The notes: generated from the sequence alone by a model not told the origin. Numbered from the stretch's first letter, positions 1 to 7,028 are shown. The stretch: 30,890 bases of DNA from an uncultured Oscillospiraceae bacterium (GCA_934615645.1 CAKTTR010000018.1:1-30890); one strand, 5' to 3'. Numbers and translations: made by a program.

Positions 1-897
1 GTGCAGGCGCAGGCCGGGCGGGATCGTACAGCGGAGGCTGTGGCCCGCCTGGGCGGCGGTATCGGCGAACGGCGCGGCGGCGTCTGTGACGACCTGGCTG
101 AGGTCGAAATCCGTCAGCGTCAGCGGCGGCTCTTCTTCATCCAGCCGCGAGAGGGTGACAAGATCGTTCACCAGCGCGCCCATTTTTTCTGTCTGCAGGC
201 GGGCCTTGTCGATCCATTTTTGCGGCCCGACCTCCATTTCCAGGACCCGGAGGCTCGTTGTGAGGACGGTCAGCGGCGTTTTGAGCTCGTGGCTGGCGTC
301 GGTAATAAACTGCTTCTGCTGCGCGGTACTGCGGACCACCGGGGCGATGGCCCGGCGGGAAAACAGTGTGACGAGCAGATAAACAAGAAGCAGGCAGACC
401 AGGTCTGCGGCCAGGGACCAGAGGGCGAGCTTGCGCACGCTGCGCGCCTGCTGGCTGCAATCGAGGAAGATGGCCATGCACCGGCCGCCGCCGGTCTCGG
501 CGACATAGAATTTATAGCCGTCGGTGTAGCCGAAGCCTGTGCCGTGGTCCAGTGCCTTGGCAAGGTACGGGGCTGTGTCCGCCTCCGTGACGGCGGCGAT
601 ATGGCCGAGGTCAGCGGAGGTCAGGTCGCCTGCGCTTGTATAGCGCAGGACGAAATAGCGGGTGGAAAATGGCGTCTCGGAATTGAAGAAATCCGGCGGC
701 GCGCCCTGGGGCGCGTCCTTTCCCGGTTGGTTGGGGATCGTCCCGGCGTTGTGGTAGATCATGCGCAGGGTGTCATTGAGATCGGTATTGACCGAGATGA
801 GGTTCGCGGCGTTGACACAGAGACTCAGCAGCAGGAGCACGGCGGCGACGGCGGCCATGGTGATGCAGATAAAGCGCCGCTGCAGCCGCCGGATCAT
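1..897 (-). CDS. Sensor histidine kinase, partial (C-terminus beyond window)
   Basis: Membrane sensor kinase partnered with the adjacent response regulator. I translated the minus strand from the ATG at 897-895; the frame stays open for 299 codons to the window edge. A first hydrophobic segment spans about residues 8-33, an extracytoplasmic region about 34-155, and a second membrane segment about 158-180. No clear HAMP domain separates the second segment from the H-box. The H-box reads ASHELKTPLT with the phosphoacceptor at His203, followed by the dimerisation helix region ending near a SRLDEEEPP stretch. The ATPase domain with the N, G1 and G2 boxes lies outside the window. The start codon overlaps the response regulator stop as ATGA, which implies translational coupling. 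The stimulus is unknown; the short sensor loop and missing HAMP resemble small intramembrane or envelope-sensing kinases, which is only inference. Confidence 0.93.
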   Translation of the reverse strand, partial: MIRRLQRRFICITMAAVAAVLLLLSLCVNAANLISVNTDLNDTLRMIYHNAGTIPNQPGKDAPQGAPPDFFNSETPFSTRYFVLRYTSAGDLTSADLGHIAAVTEADTAPYLAKALDHGTGFGYTDGYKFYVAETGGGRCMAIFLDCSQQARSVRKLALWSLAADLVCLLLVYLLVTLFSRRAIAPVVRSTAQQKQFITDASHELKTPLTVLTTSLRVLEMEVGPQKWIDKARLQTEKMGALVNDLVTLSRLDEEEPPLTLTDFDLSQVVTDAAAPFADTAAQAGHSLRCTIPPGLRLH

Positions 898-1568
898 GGC
901 TTCTCCTCCAGCCGGTAGCCCATGGAGCGCTTGGCGCGGATGGTGACCCGGGAGCCGATGGCTTGCAGCTTTTTACGCAGGTTGGAGATATGCACCCAGA
1001 CGACGTGGATCTCTGCGTCACTGTCCCAGCCCCAGACGCGCTCCATGATCTCCTCCGCCGGAAACAGGCGGGCCGGGGCCCGGAGCAGCAGCTCCATGAC
1101 CTGAAATTCCCGCCCGCTGAGGCAGACGGCCTGGCGGCCGCAGGACAGCAGACCCGTGGTGCAGTCCAGGGCGAGGTCAGAGAAGGTCAGGACTGTTGGT
1201 GTATAGCCGCCGGTGCGGCGCAGCAGCGCCCGGACGCGGCTGAGCAGCTCGTCCGGCGCAAAGGGCTTGGGGAGATAATCGTCCGCCCCAGCGTCGAAGC
1301 CTTCGACCCGGTCGTCCTTCTCGCCCCGGGCGGTCAGCAGCATGATGGGGCCGGCAAAGCCCTGGGCCCGCAGCTGCCGCACGACGGCAAGGCCATTGAG
1401 CTTGGGCATCATGACGTCTAAAATGAGCGCATCATAGCCGCCGGACTGGGCGTAGGCGTAAGCGTCGGCGCCGTTGGAGACGGTATCGACGGTGAATTGG
1501 TTTTTCTCGAAGAAAATTTGCAGGGCTTCCGCCAGGTCGGGCTCGTCCTCCGCAATCAGAAGCTTCAT
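894..1568 (-). CDS. OmpR/PhoB-family response regulator
   Basis: Two-component DNA-binding response regulator, 224 residues, the usual length. The N-terminal receiver domain (about 1-115) has the acidic pair in LIAEDEPD, phosphoacceptor Asp51 in LILDVMMPKLNG, and the conserved Lys in LPKPF. The C-terminal winged helix (about 128-222) ends in VTIRAKRSMGYRLEEKP, typical of the OmpR family recognition wing. I chose the ATG at 1568 because it has a GAGGTGA ribosome binding site five bases upstream and starts exactly at the receiver domain; a longer reading to 1595 lacks a site. It is the first gene of a two-gene operon with the kinase. The divergent neighbour is a TetR-controlled ABC exporter. 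Whether this system regulates that exporter is inference. Confidence 0.95.
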   Translation of the reverse strand: MKLLIAEDEPDLAEALQIFFEKNQFTVDTVSNGADAYAYAQSGGYDALILDVMMPKLNGLAVVRQLRAQGFAGPIMLLTARGEKDDRVEGFDAGADDYLPKPFAPDELLSRVRALLRRTGGYTPTVLTFSDLALDCTTGLLSCGRQAVCLSGREFQVMELLLRAPARLFPAEEIMERVWGWDSDAEIHVVWVHISNLRKKLQAIGSRVTIRAKRSMGYRLEEKP

Positions 1569-1586
1569 GGCAATCACCTCACGCTC

Positions 1587-1614
1587 ATTATACATGCCGG
1601 GCAGGATTTTGCAA
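1587..1614 (-). promoter_or_regulatory. Putative sigma-A promoter of the two-component operon
   Basis: On the minus strand a TTGCAA -35 box (1609-1614) lies 16 bp from a perfect TATAAT -10 box (1587-1592). The predicted start would fall very close to the ribosome binding site, giving an unusually short leader, so the assignment is tentative. Confidence 0.4.
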
Positions 1615-1622
1615 AGAAAAAC

Positions 1623-1664
1623 TTGACAGGGTCTTTATAATAGTGTAAACTAATTTATATAAAC
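1623..1664 (+). promoter_or_regulatory. Promoter of the tetR-ABC operon with candidate operator
   Basis: A perfect TTGACA (1623-1628) is followed after 17 bp by TAAACT (1646-1651). Bases 1643-1664 form an imperfect 22-bp palindrome (7 of 11 positions matching per half) that overlaps the -10 box, the usual place for a TetR-family autoregulatory operator. The region is AT-rich against GC-rich surroundings. The promoter is visible in the sequence; the operator role is inferred. Confidence 0.5.
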
Positions 1665-1690
1665 AAGATTATAGAAAGGAGTGCGGCAAC

Positions 1691-2293
1691 TTGGGGCGCA
1701 AAGTGCAGATTACCCGGGGGCAGATGCTGCAGGCGGGGCTGGAGCTGATCGAGCGCGAGGGCGCGGCGGCGGTGCAGATCAAGCGCCTGGCCGCATCTCT
1801 GGGGTGCTCGACCCAGCCGATCCTCTGGCAGTTTGGCAGCATGGAAGCCTATCGGCAGGCGCTGTTTCAATACGCGGTGGAGGCTGTCCGGCAGCGGATC
1901 AAGCCGGAGGGAGCGGATGCCGTCCTGGATTTCTGGCGCATCGGCGCGACGTATGTCGACCTGGCGGTGGATACGCCCCAGCTGCTGCGCTATCTGCGGG
2001 CGGACCCGGCGGCGCTGCAGGCGGCCGGCGGCGTCGGCCTGCTGTATGACCCGGCGGCCCGGGCCCGGGCTGCGGAGGGCATCGCGGCGCAGCTGCAGCT
2101 GCCGCGGGATGTGGCAGAGCAGCTGCTGCTGTTTTTGATCGTTTACACAGAGGGCCTGGTGTCTCTGACGCTGAATGGGCTGCTGCAGGTGGAAAAACAG
2201 CAGGCGTATGCCATGCTGCAGAACGCGGCGGTGTGCTTTTTGGCAAAACAGGCCGCAGATCGAGAAAATCGCATAACAGGGAAGGAAGGATAG
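1691..2293 (+). CDS. TetR/AcrR-family transcriptional regulator
   Basis: Probable repressor of the ABC exporter that follows. It is 200 residues long, typical of the family. The N-terminal helix-turn-helix is visible at about residues 10-55 (MLQAGLELIEREG, then IKRLAASLGCSTQPILWQFG, then MEAYRQALF), matching the TetR pattern. The C-terminal ligand-binding part is helical and alanine/leucine-rich without a recognisable subfamily signature. The start is TTG at 1691, supported by an AAAGGAG site ending ten bases upstream; no in-frame ATG gives a complete DNA-binding domain. The stop is one base from the start of the ATPase gene, so the three genes form a tight operon. The ligand is unknown; a toxic small molecule or antibiotic exported by the transporter is the likely class. 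Confidence 0.9.
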   Translation: MGRKVQITRGQMLQAGLELIEREGAAAVQIKRLAASLGCSTQPILWQFGSMEAYRQALFQYAVEAVRQRIKPEGADAVLDFWRIGATYVDLAVDTPQLLRYLRADPAALQAAGGVGLLYDPAARARAAEGIAAQLQLPRDVAEQLLLFLIVYTEGLVSLTLNGLLQVEKQQAYAMLQNAAVCFLAKQAADRENRITGKEG

Positions 2294-2294
2294 G

Positions 2295-3212
2295 ATGCAA
2301 GAGCAAGTGATTCAAATAACAGGGCTGCGCAAGTCCTTTGGGCAAATCGAAGCGGTGCGGGACCTGAGCATCGAGGTGCGCCGGGGCCAGCTGTTTGCGT
2401 TTTTGGGCGTCAACGGCGCGGGCAAGAGCACGACGATCGCCATGCTGTGCGGGCAGCTGACGCCGGATAGCGGCGAGGTCTTGGTCTGCGGCCAGAATAT
2501 GCGCCGGGACCCCCGGGCCGCGATGCGGAAGCTGGGCGTTGTCTTCCAGGGCTCGGTGCTGGACCGGGCGCTGAGCGTGCGGGAGAACCTGGCCAGCCGG
2601 GCGGCGCTCTACGGCATCCAGGGGGCTGCGTTCCGCGCGCGGCTGGCGGAGCTGGCGCAGCTTCTGGATTTTTCGGACCTGCTGAATCGGCCGGTCGGCA
2701 AGCTCTCCGGCGGGCAGCGCCGCCGGATCGACATTGCCCGGGCGCTGCTGCACCAGCCGGAGATCCTGGTCCTCGATGAGCCGACCACGGGGCTGGACCC
2801 GCAGACCCGCCGCCTGCTGTGGGATGTCATCACCCAGCTGCAGCAGCAGGCGGGGCTGACGGTCTTTTTGACGACCCATTATATGGAGGAGGCGGCGGAG
2901 GCCAGCTATGTCGTCATCTTAGACCGCGGGAAAATCGCGGCGGAGGGCTCGCCGCTGGACCTGAAAAACCGCTATACCGGCGATTTTATTACCCTCTACG
3001 GCCTGACCGACCAGGAGCGGGACGCCCTGGGAATGCCGTACACGCCGCTGCACGACGGGATCCGGGTGGCGGTGCCCAATACGGCGGCCGCCACGGCGCT
3101 CATCGTCCAGCACCCGGCGCTGTTCCGGGATTATGAGATCTCCAAGGGCAAGATGGACGACGTATTTTTGGCTGTGACCGGCAAAAAGCTGACGGGAGGT
3201 GAGGCAAAATGA
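2295..3212 (+). CDS. ABC transporter ATP-binding protein, DrrA/CcmA-like
   Basis: Cytoplasmic ATPase of an ABC-2-type exporter, 305 residues. Walker A is GVNGAGKST (38-46), with Val in place of the usual Pro; Q-loop Gln85 is in VFQGSVLD; signature LSGGQ is at 137-141; Walker B ILVLDE at 157-162; the switch His195 is in TTHYMEEA. About 80 residues after the nucleotide-binding domain form the extra C-terminal domain common in DrrA-type drug-export ATPases. ATG at 2295 has a GGAAGGA site. Its stop overlaps the permease start as ATGA, so the two subunits are translationally coupled. Together they probably export a hydrophobic compound such as a drug or lipid; the substrate cannot be read from sequence. 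Confidence 0.95.
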   Translation: MQEQVIQITGLRKSFGQIEAVRDLSIEVRRGQLFAFLGVNGAGKSTTIAMLCGQLTPDSGEVLVCGQNMRRDPRAAMRKLGVVFQGSVLDRALSVRENLASRAALYGIQGAAFRARLAELAQLLDFSDLLNRPVGKLSGGQRRRIDIARALLHQPEILVLDEPTTGLDPQTRRLLWDVITQLQQQAGLTVFLTTHYMEEAAEASYVVILDRGKIAAEGSPLDLKNRYTGDFITLYGLTDQERDALGMPYTPLHDGIRVAVPNTAAATALIVQHPALFRDYEISKGKMDDVFLAVTGKKLTGGEAK

Positions 3213-4105
3213 CAGGTCTTCGTGCATTGATCCGGCGAAATTGCAAGCTGTTTTTTAAGGATAAGGGGATGTTCATCACCTCGCTCATTACGCCAGTCAT
3301 TTTGCTGGTGCTGTATACGACCTTCCTGGCTGGCGTCTATCGCGATGCGTTCACGTCTTCGCTGCCCGGCAATTTGACCCTGGACAGCGAGCTCCTGGGC
3401 GGGCTGGTCGGCGGGCAGCTGGTCTCTTCGCTGCTGGCGGTCAGCTGCGTCACGGTGGCGTTCTGCTCCAATATGCTGATGGTGCAGGACAAGGTCACCG
3501 GCGCGCGGCGCGATCTGCTGCTGACGCCTGTCAAGCCTGCGACGATGGCCCTGGGCTATTATTGCGCGACGCTTTGTAGCACGCTGCTGGTGTGCTTCGT
3601 CGCGGCGGGGCTTGGGCTTTTGTACCTGGGGAAGGTGGGCTGGTATCTCACCGCCGGGGATGTGGCCCTGCTCCTGGGGGATATCGTCCTGCTGGTGTTC
3701 TTTGGGACGGCGCTGTCGTCGATCATCAATCTGTTCTTGTCGACCCAGGGGCAGATCTCCGCGGTCGGGACGATCGTCAGCTCCGGCTACGGGTTTATCT
3801 GCGGGGCGTATATGCCGATCTCCAGCTTTGGCGTTGGGCTGCAGCGGGTGCTGCTGTTTTTGCCTGGGACCTATGGGACGGCGCTGCTGCGCGGCCATAC
3901 GATGCGGGGCGCGTTTGCCGCCCTGGAGGCCCAGGGGCTGCCGGAGAGCGTCGTCCAGCAGATCGCGGACAGTGTGGACTGTAAGCTCTATTTCTTCGAT
4001 CATGCGGTCAGCCAGGGCGCGATGTATCTCGTACTGGGGGGATCAATCGTCGTTCTGTTGGGAATCTATATTCTGCTGACCCGGCTGCGCAAGCAGCGGG
4101 GGTAA
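3209..4105 (+). CDS. ABC-2-type transporter permease
   Basis: Integral membrane subunit of the exporter, 298 residues. There is a hydrophobic segment near residues 20-40, then an extracytoplasmic loop, then five further segments between about 65 and 295, giving the six-span layout of ABC-2 permeases. The conserved cytoplasmic stretch MVQDKVTGARRDLLLTPV between segments 2 and 3 is characteristic of this family (coupling region). A basic tail (RLRKQRG) ends the protein. The start ATG overlaps the ATPase stop and has a GGGAGGTGAGG site inside the upstream gene. A terminator follows within ten bases, closing the tetR-ATPase-permease operon. Confidence 0.93.
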   Translation: MTGLRALIRRNCKLFFKDKGMFITSLITPVILLVLYTTFLAGVYRDAFTSSLPGNLTLDSELLGGLVGGQLVSSLLAVSCVTVAFCSNMLMVQDKVTGARRDLLLTPVKPATMALGYYCATLCSTLLVCFVAAGLGLLYLGKVGWYLTAGDVALLLGDIVLLVFFGTALSSIINLFLSTQGQISAVGTIVSSGYGFICGAYMPISSFGVGLQRVLLFLPGTYGTALLRGHTMRGAFAALEAQGLPESVVQQIADSVDCKLYFFDHAVSQGAMYLVLGGSIVVLLGIYILLTRLRKQRG

Positions 4106-4110
4106 GCGGC

Positions 4111-4156
4111 AAAACGTGGCAGTCTGCCAATTTTGGGGCGGGCTGCCGTGTTTTTT
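4111..4156 (+). terminator. Rho-independent terminator of the exporter operon
   Basis: AAAACGTGGCAG (4111-4122) can pair with CTGCCGTGTTTT (4143-4154) through a 12-bp stem with two G-U wobbles, followed by more T residues. It lies directly after the permease stop. Confidence 0.7.
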
Positions 4157-4170
4157 CTGCCGGGGCAGGC

Positions 4171-4199
4171 TTGCAAATCAGGGCTGCATATTGTATATT
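4171..4199 (+). promoter_or_regulatory. Promoter of the CapA-like gene
   Basis: TTGCAA (4171-4176), 17-bp spacer, TATATT (4194-4199). It sits between the upstream terminator and the gene, about 17 bases before the first possible start codon. Confidence 0.6.
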
Positions 4200-4215
4200 G
4201 TAGGATAGGAATGCA

Positions 4216-5535
4216 ATGACGCGAGATAGGGGGAATCTTATGGCGACGCAAACGCAGCCCACCCGGCGCAAGCGCCCGGCGCATGGCGGCAATGGCCGAA
4301 TGATCGCGCTGCTGGTCTCTGTGGTGCTGGTGCTGGCGGTGACGGCGATTTTGGCTTCGGAGAGCCTGCACGCGGGCCAGCCTGCCGCACCGGTAGCCAG
4401 CAAGGAGCCGGCCCAGGGGGAGCAATTCACTGTGGCCCGGGAGCCGTCCACTGTGACGCTGCTGGCGGTGGGGGATGATCTGATGCACATCACCTGCGTC
4501 AACGCGGGCAAGCAGGCGGACGGGAGCTATGATTTTAATTACATGTTCGACTATTTCCGCGACTGCGTGCAGAGCGTAGACCTGGCCTGCATCAATCAGG
4601 AGACGCCCTTCGTCAACGACCCGGCCCAGTACAGTAACTACCCCTGCTTCGGCGGCCCGACGGCCATCGGCGACGCGCTGGTGGAGACGGGGTTTGACGT
4701 CATCACCCACGCGACGAACCATATCTGGGACAAGGGCGAGGTCAGCTTCTATGACACGCTGAATTTCTGGAAGAAATACCCGGACGTCACCGTCCTGGGC
4801 ATCCACGAGACCCAGGAGGACGCAAAAAAGATCCGGACTGTCAACAAAAATGGGATCGTGATCTCCTTTTTGAATTACACCTATGGCCTGAACGGCTTCG
4901 TCGCGACGGAGGACTGGATGGTCGACCTGCTGGACGACAAGGACCGCATCGCCGATGATATCGCCCGGGCCAAGGCGTGCTCGGATATCCTGATCGTCTT
5001 TGCCCACTGGGGCACGGAGTACATGTTTGAGCCGGTGCAGGATCAGCTGGACTGGGCCCAGTTTTTTGCCGACGAGGGCGTCGACGTCGTCATCGGCGGG
5101 CATCCCCATGTGCTGGAGCCGCTGGATATCGTGACGGGGAAGAATGGCAATGAGATGATCTGCTATTACTCTCTGGGGAATTTTATCTCCCACCAGTCGA
5201 ATAACTACCAGATGCTGGGCGGCATGGCCAGCCTGACGATCACGAAGGACGACGACGGCACCCGGGTGACGGAATACACCCTGGAGCCGACCATGACCTG
5301 GATCAAGCAGGGCCAGCAGGGCAAGCTGTTTTACGGCATGCGCCTGCGGGATTATACCGACGATATGGCCGCCATCCACACCGTGCCCTCCTGCGGTGTC
5401 CAGACGATGTGGGACCTGTATTATGACATCGTCGGCGATACGCCCGAGGCCCAGGTGCCCGGCACCCGGGACGAGAGCAGCACGACCGGCGAAACAGATC
5501 CGGACACAGAGACACAGCCAGATACCGCGGCATGA
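4216..5535 (+). CDS. CapA-family metallophosphoesterase-like protein, membrane-anchored
   Basis: Member of the CapA/PgsA family (PGA_cap domain). Some members take part in poly-gamma-glutamate export; many gut Clostridia members have no proven function. After a short basic N-terminus, one membrane segment (about residues 29-48) anchors it with the catalytic domain outside. The domain spans about 80-385 and shows the calcineurin-like motifs: LLAVGDDLMH (metal ligands near Asp87 and His91), ATNHIWDKG, FAHWGTEY and IGGHPHVLEPLD. A Thr/Asp/Glu-rich tail of about 30 residues ends the protein. Two starts are possible: ATG 4216 with an AGGA site five bases away, and ATG 4240 with AGGGGG six bases away. 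The topology is the same for both. It stands alone with its own promoter and terminator and has no capB/capC-like neighbours, so a poly-glutamate role is not supported here. Confidence 0.92.
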   Translation: MTRDRGNLMATQTQPTRRKRPAHGGNGRMIALLVSVVLVLAVTAILASESLHAGQPAAPVASKEPAQGEQFTVAREPSTVTLLAVGDDLMHITCVNAGKQADGSYDFNYMFDYFRDCVQSVDLACINQETPFVNDPAQYSNYPCFGGPTAIGDALVETGFDVITHATNHIWDKGEVSFYDTLNFWKKYPDVTVLGIHETQEDAKKIRTVNKNGIVISFLNYTYGLNGFVATEDWMVDLLDDKDRIADDIARAKACSDILIVFAHWGTEYMFEPVQDQLDWAQFFADEGVDVVIGGHPHVLEPLDIVTGKNGNEMICYYSLGNFISHQSNNYQMLGGMASLTITKDDDGTRVTEYTLEPTMTWIKQGQQGKLFYGMRLRDYTDDMAAIHTVPSCGVQTMWDLYYDIVGDTPEAQVPGTRDESSTTGETDPDTETQPDTAA

Positions 5536-5554
5536 TTAACTTGATTAAAACATA

Positions 5555-5586
5555 AAACTCCCGGCTCTTTCTAGGGCCGGGAGTTT
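5555..5586 (+). terminator. Rho-independent terminator after the CapA-like gene
   Basis: AAACTCCCGGC (5555-5565) and GCCGGGAGTTT (5576-5586) form an 11-bp perfect stem with a 10-base loop, flanked by A and T runs so it could work from either strand. Confidence 0.8.
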
Positions 5587-5671
5587 CATATCAGACTGTC
5601 AAAAAAGCCTCGCAGAGTTTGCGCCGCGCACGGCGCAAATAAAGTCAAAATTATTTTTTCCGGCGGCAAGT

Positions 5672-5717
5672 GGGTGAGACTCCAAGAGCGCGCAGCGCGA
5701 TTGGCTAAGTCGAACCC
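5672..5717. repeat. Hairpin module M1 inside repeat copy A
   Basis: Foldable unit: GGGT (5672-5675), GA, GACT (5678-5681), CCAA then a GC-rich hairpin closing with TTGG (5701-5704), CTA, AGTC (5708-5711), GA, ACCC (5714-5717). The outer helices are GGGT/ACCC and GACT/AGTC separated by a tandem GA/GA mismatch. It is a direct repeat of M2: the identical GGGTGAGACTCCAA and AAGTCGAACCCATGCAGCGC flank a diverged hairpin. Confidence 0.75.
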
Positions 5718-5761
5718 ATGCAGCGCATACGTCGGGAAAAATACTTCTCGCCCTGCAAGTT

Positions 5762-5811
5762 GGGTGAGACTCCAATTGCGCAAGCTTTGCGCAATTGGTC
5801 AAGTCGAACCC
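5762..5811. repeat. Hairpin module M2 inside repeat copy A
   Basis: Same architecture as M1: GGGT, GA, GACT, a 12-bp perfect hairpin (CCAATTGCGCAA with TTGCGCAATTGG), TCA, AGTC, GA, ACCC. The flanks are identical to M1 but the hairpin arms are different and fully self-complementary. Confidence 0.75.
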
Positions 5812-5901
5812 ATGCAGCGCTGTGGAATTTCCACGCCAAAGGCGTGGAAATTATGCGCGCAGCAGGGTGCAATCCCCTCAAACGCGAGCCCAGCGTAGCG
5901 G

Positions 5902-5942
5902 TAAGTGAGAGTCAAAATCTCTGATTTTGCTACTCGAACTTA
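5902..5942. repeat. Diverged hairpin module M3 inside repeat copy A
   Basis: Same fold with different bases: TAAGT (5902-5906), GA, GAGT (5909-5912), CAAAATC/GATTTTG hairpin with a 3-base loop, CT, ACTC (5932-5935), GA, ACTTA (5938-5942). Helices AAGT/ACTT and GAGT/ACTC replace GGGT/ACCC and GACT/AGTC of M1 and M2, while both GA dinucleotides are kept. It is inserted within the loop of outer stem S2. Confidence 0.65.
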
Positions 5943-5992
5943 TACAGGGGAGTCGCGTTTGAGAGCGTGTCAAAAATACTTTTTTGACACGC

Positions 5993-6859
5993 TCAGCGCA
6001 GGCCGAGGGTGTCCAGCTTGTCGCGCAGGGCGCGGATGTAGCTGGCGTCGCAGCCGCAGCAGCCGCCGATGTAATCGACATAGGAAAGCGCGGGGACGAT
6101 ATCGTCTGCAAACTGCTGGGGAGTATAGGGCTGGGTCGTATTGCCGTTTTCATCCAGGATGGGCTTGCCGGAATTGGGCTTGAACATCAGGGGCAGGTCC
6201 GTTAGCTTGTGATATTCCTCGATCACCTCCAGGGATTCCTCCGGGCCGAGGGAGCAGTTCATGCCGATGCCCTGGATGCCCAGAGGGGTGAGGGTATCAA
6301 TGATCTGCTTGACGGTGTTGCCCATGATCGTCCGGCGGCGCTTTTCAAAGGTCATCATACAGTAGACGGGGATGCCATATTCCACGGCGATCTTGGTGGC
6401 CACCTCCATCATGGAAAGGTCAAAGAAGGTCTGCAGCAGAATATAGTCCGCACCAGCTTTGACGCCGGGCTCGATCTGCTCCCGGAAGATCGAGGCAGCC
6501 TCGGCAGGCTCCAGGGGCCCAAAGGGCTTCATCAGCTGCGCCAGGGCGCCGACGGCCAGGCCGACTTTTGCCCCGGTGCCCTGCAGGGCGTCCCGCGCCA
6601 GCTGGACGCCAGCGGTGACGACATCTGCGACGGCGTAGTTGGAAAAATGGGAGACGGACTGCCGGTTTGCAGTAAAGGTGTTGGCCATGATGTACGTCGA
6701 ACCGGCGGCGTGATAGTCGCGGCAGAGCTCCTGCACCAGGTCCGGGTAACGCAGATTGAAGACCCAGACCGGGTCATGCTCTTCGATTCCGTGGGCAGCT
6801 GCTTTGGCATACAGGCTGGTGCCGACTGCGCCGTCCAGCAAAGTGATTTTTCGCTGCAT
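5993..6859 (-). CDS. Homocysteine S-methyltransferase family protein
   Basis: Single-domain member of the Hcy-binding methyltransferase family (the N-terminal domain type of MetH, also BHMT and MmuM), 288 residues. It transfers a methyl group from a donor such as S-methylmethionine, betaine or methylfolate to a thiol such as homocysteine. Domain signs are LLDGAVGTSL near the N-terminus, TFTANRQS, and the zinc-binding cysteines: Cys202 in GMNCSLGPE, and Cys267/Cys268 in IGGCCG. All three are present, so it looks catalytically intact. Start ATG at 6859 has an AGGAG site eight bases upstream and begins directly at the domain; the longer frame to 7021 adds a non-homologous-looking stretch. No folate-, B12- or reactivation-domain gene lies nearby, so the methyl donor is open. 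The stop codon lies in the terminal hairpin of repeat copy A. Confidence 0.9.
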   Translation of the reverse strand: MQRKITLLDGAVGTSLYAKAAAHGIEEHDPVWVFNLRYPDLVQELCRDYHAAGSTYIMANTFTANRQSVSHFSNYAVADVVTAGVQLARDALQGTGAKVGLAVGALAQLMKPFGPLEPAEAASIFREQIEPGVKAGADYILLQTFFDLSMMEVATKIAVEYGIPVYCMMTFEKRRRTIMGNTVKQIIDTLTPLGIQGIGMNCSLGPEESLEVIEEYHKLTDLPLMFKPNSGKPILDENGNTTQPYTPQQFADDIVPALSYVDYIGGCCGCDASYIRALRDKLDTLGLR

Positions 6860-6890
6860 AAGATCATCTCCTGTTTTCGTCTCTGGGGGG

Positions 6891-6920
6891 ATTCCGGTGG
6901 TGGAACCGGAATGCGGTTCC
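6891..6920 (-). promoter_or_regulatory. Two mutually exclusive leader hairpins, possible attenuator
   Basis: In the methyltransferase leader GGAACCG/CGGTTCC (6902-6908 with 6914-6920, 5-base loop) and ATTCCGGT/ACCGGAAT (6891-6898 with 6905-6912, 6-base loop) share bases and cannot form together. They lie between the -10 box and the ribosome binding site. I do not recognise a known riboswitch class; a regulatory role is inference. Confidence 0.4.
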
Positions 6921-6938
6921 TGTGTTTTACCTATTAAA

Positions 6939-6967
6939 ATTATAGTATTTAAAAGAGAGAAAAACAA
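6939..6967 (-). promoter_or_regulatory. Promoter of the methyltransferase gene
   Basis: On the minus strand, TTGTTT (6962-6967), 17-bp spacer, perfect TATAAT (6939-6944). It is about 80 bases upstream of the start codon, leaving room for the paired leader hairpins. Confidence 0.5.
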
Positions 6968-7028
6968 GTGGGCAGATTGCATGAAAAACCCTGCAATCCG
7001 ATGGGGAAATAGGGATATCATGGCAAAG

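Larger units (their letters stand above)
5591..5994. repeat. Modular structured repeat, long copy A
   Basis: About 400 bp of non-coding sequence related to copy B at 19583-19817. Shared parts in order are: the 5' end TCAGACTGTCAAAAAAG; hairpin S0 (TTTGCGCCG/CGGCGCAAA, 5618-5639); a TACGTCGGG...TACTTC...GCCCTGCAAGT block (5728-5760); hairpin S1 (5826-5837/5841-5852); GCGCGCAGCAGGGTGCAA (5855-5872); outer stem S2 (5877-5887/5953-5963); and the terminal hairpin S3 (5963-5976/5981-5994). TGTCAAAAAAG (5597-5607) recurs inverted at 5979-5989, giving 11-bp terminal inverted repeats. Arms of S1, S2 and S3 differ from copy B by compensatory changes. Three extra hairpin modules are inserted only in this copy (listed separately). 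The right arm of S3 supplies the stop codon of the neighbouring methyltransferase gene. Short reading frames here are not conserved in copy B and are not called. Confidence 0.85.

Noticed and set aside
1..918. Long open frame on the plus strand
   Set aside because: It is antisense to the histidine kinase, whose H-box, membrane spans and ATGA coupling to the response regulator are clear; the plus-strand protein has no family features.
5586..5924. Several short open frames in repeat copy A
   Set aside because: They are not preserved in copy B, change with module insertion, and the substitutions follow hairpin pairing rather than codon positions.
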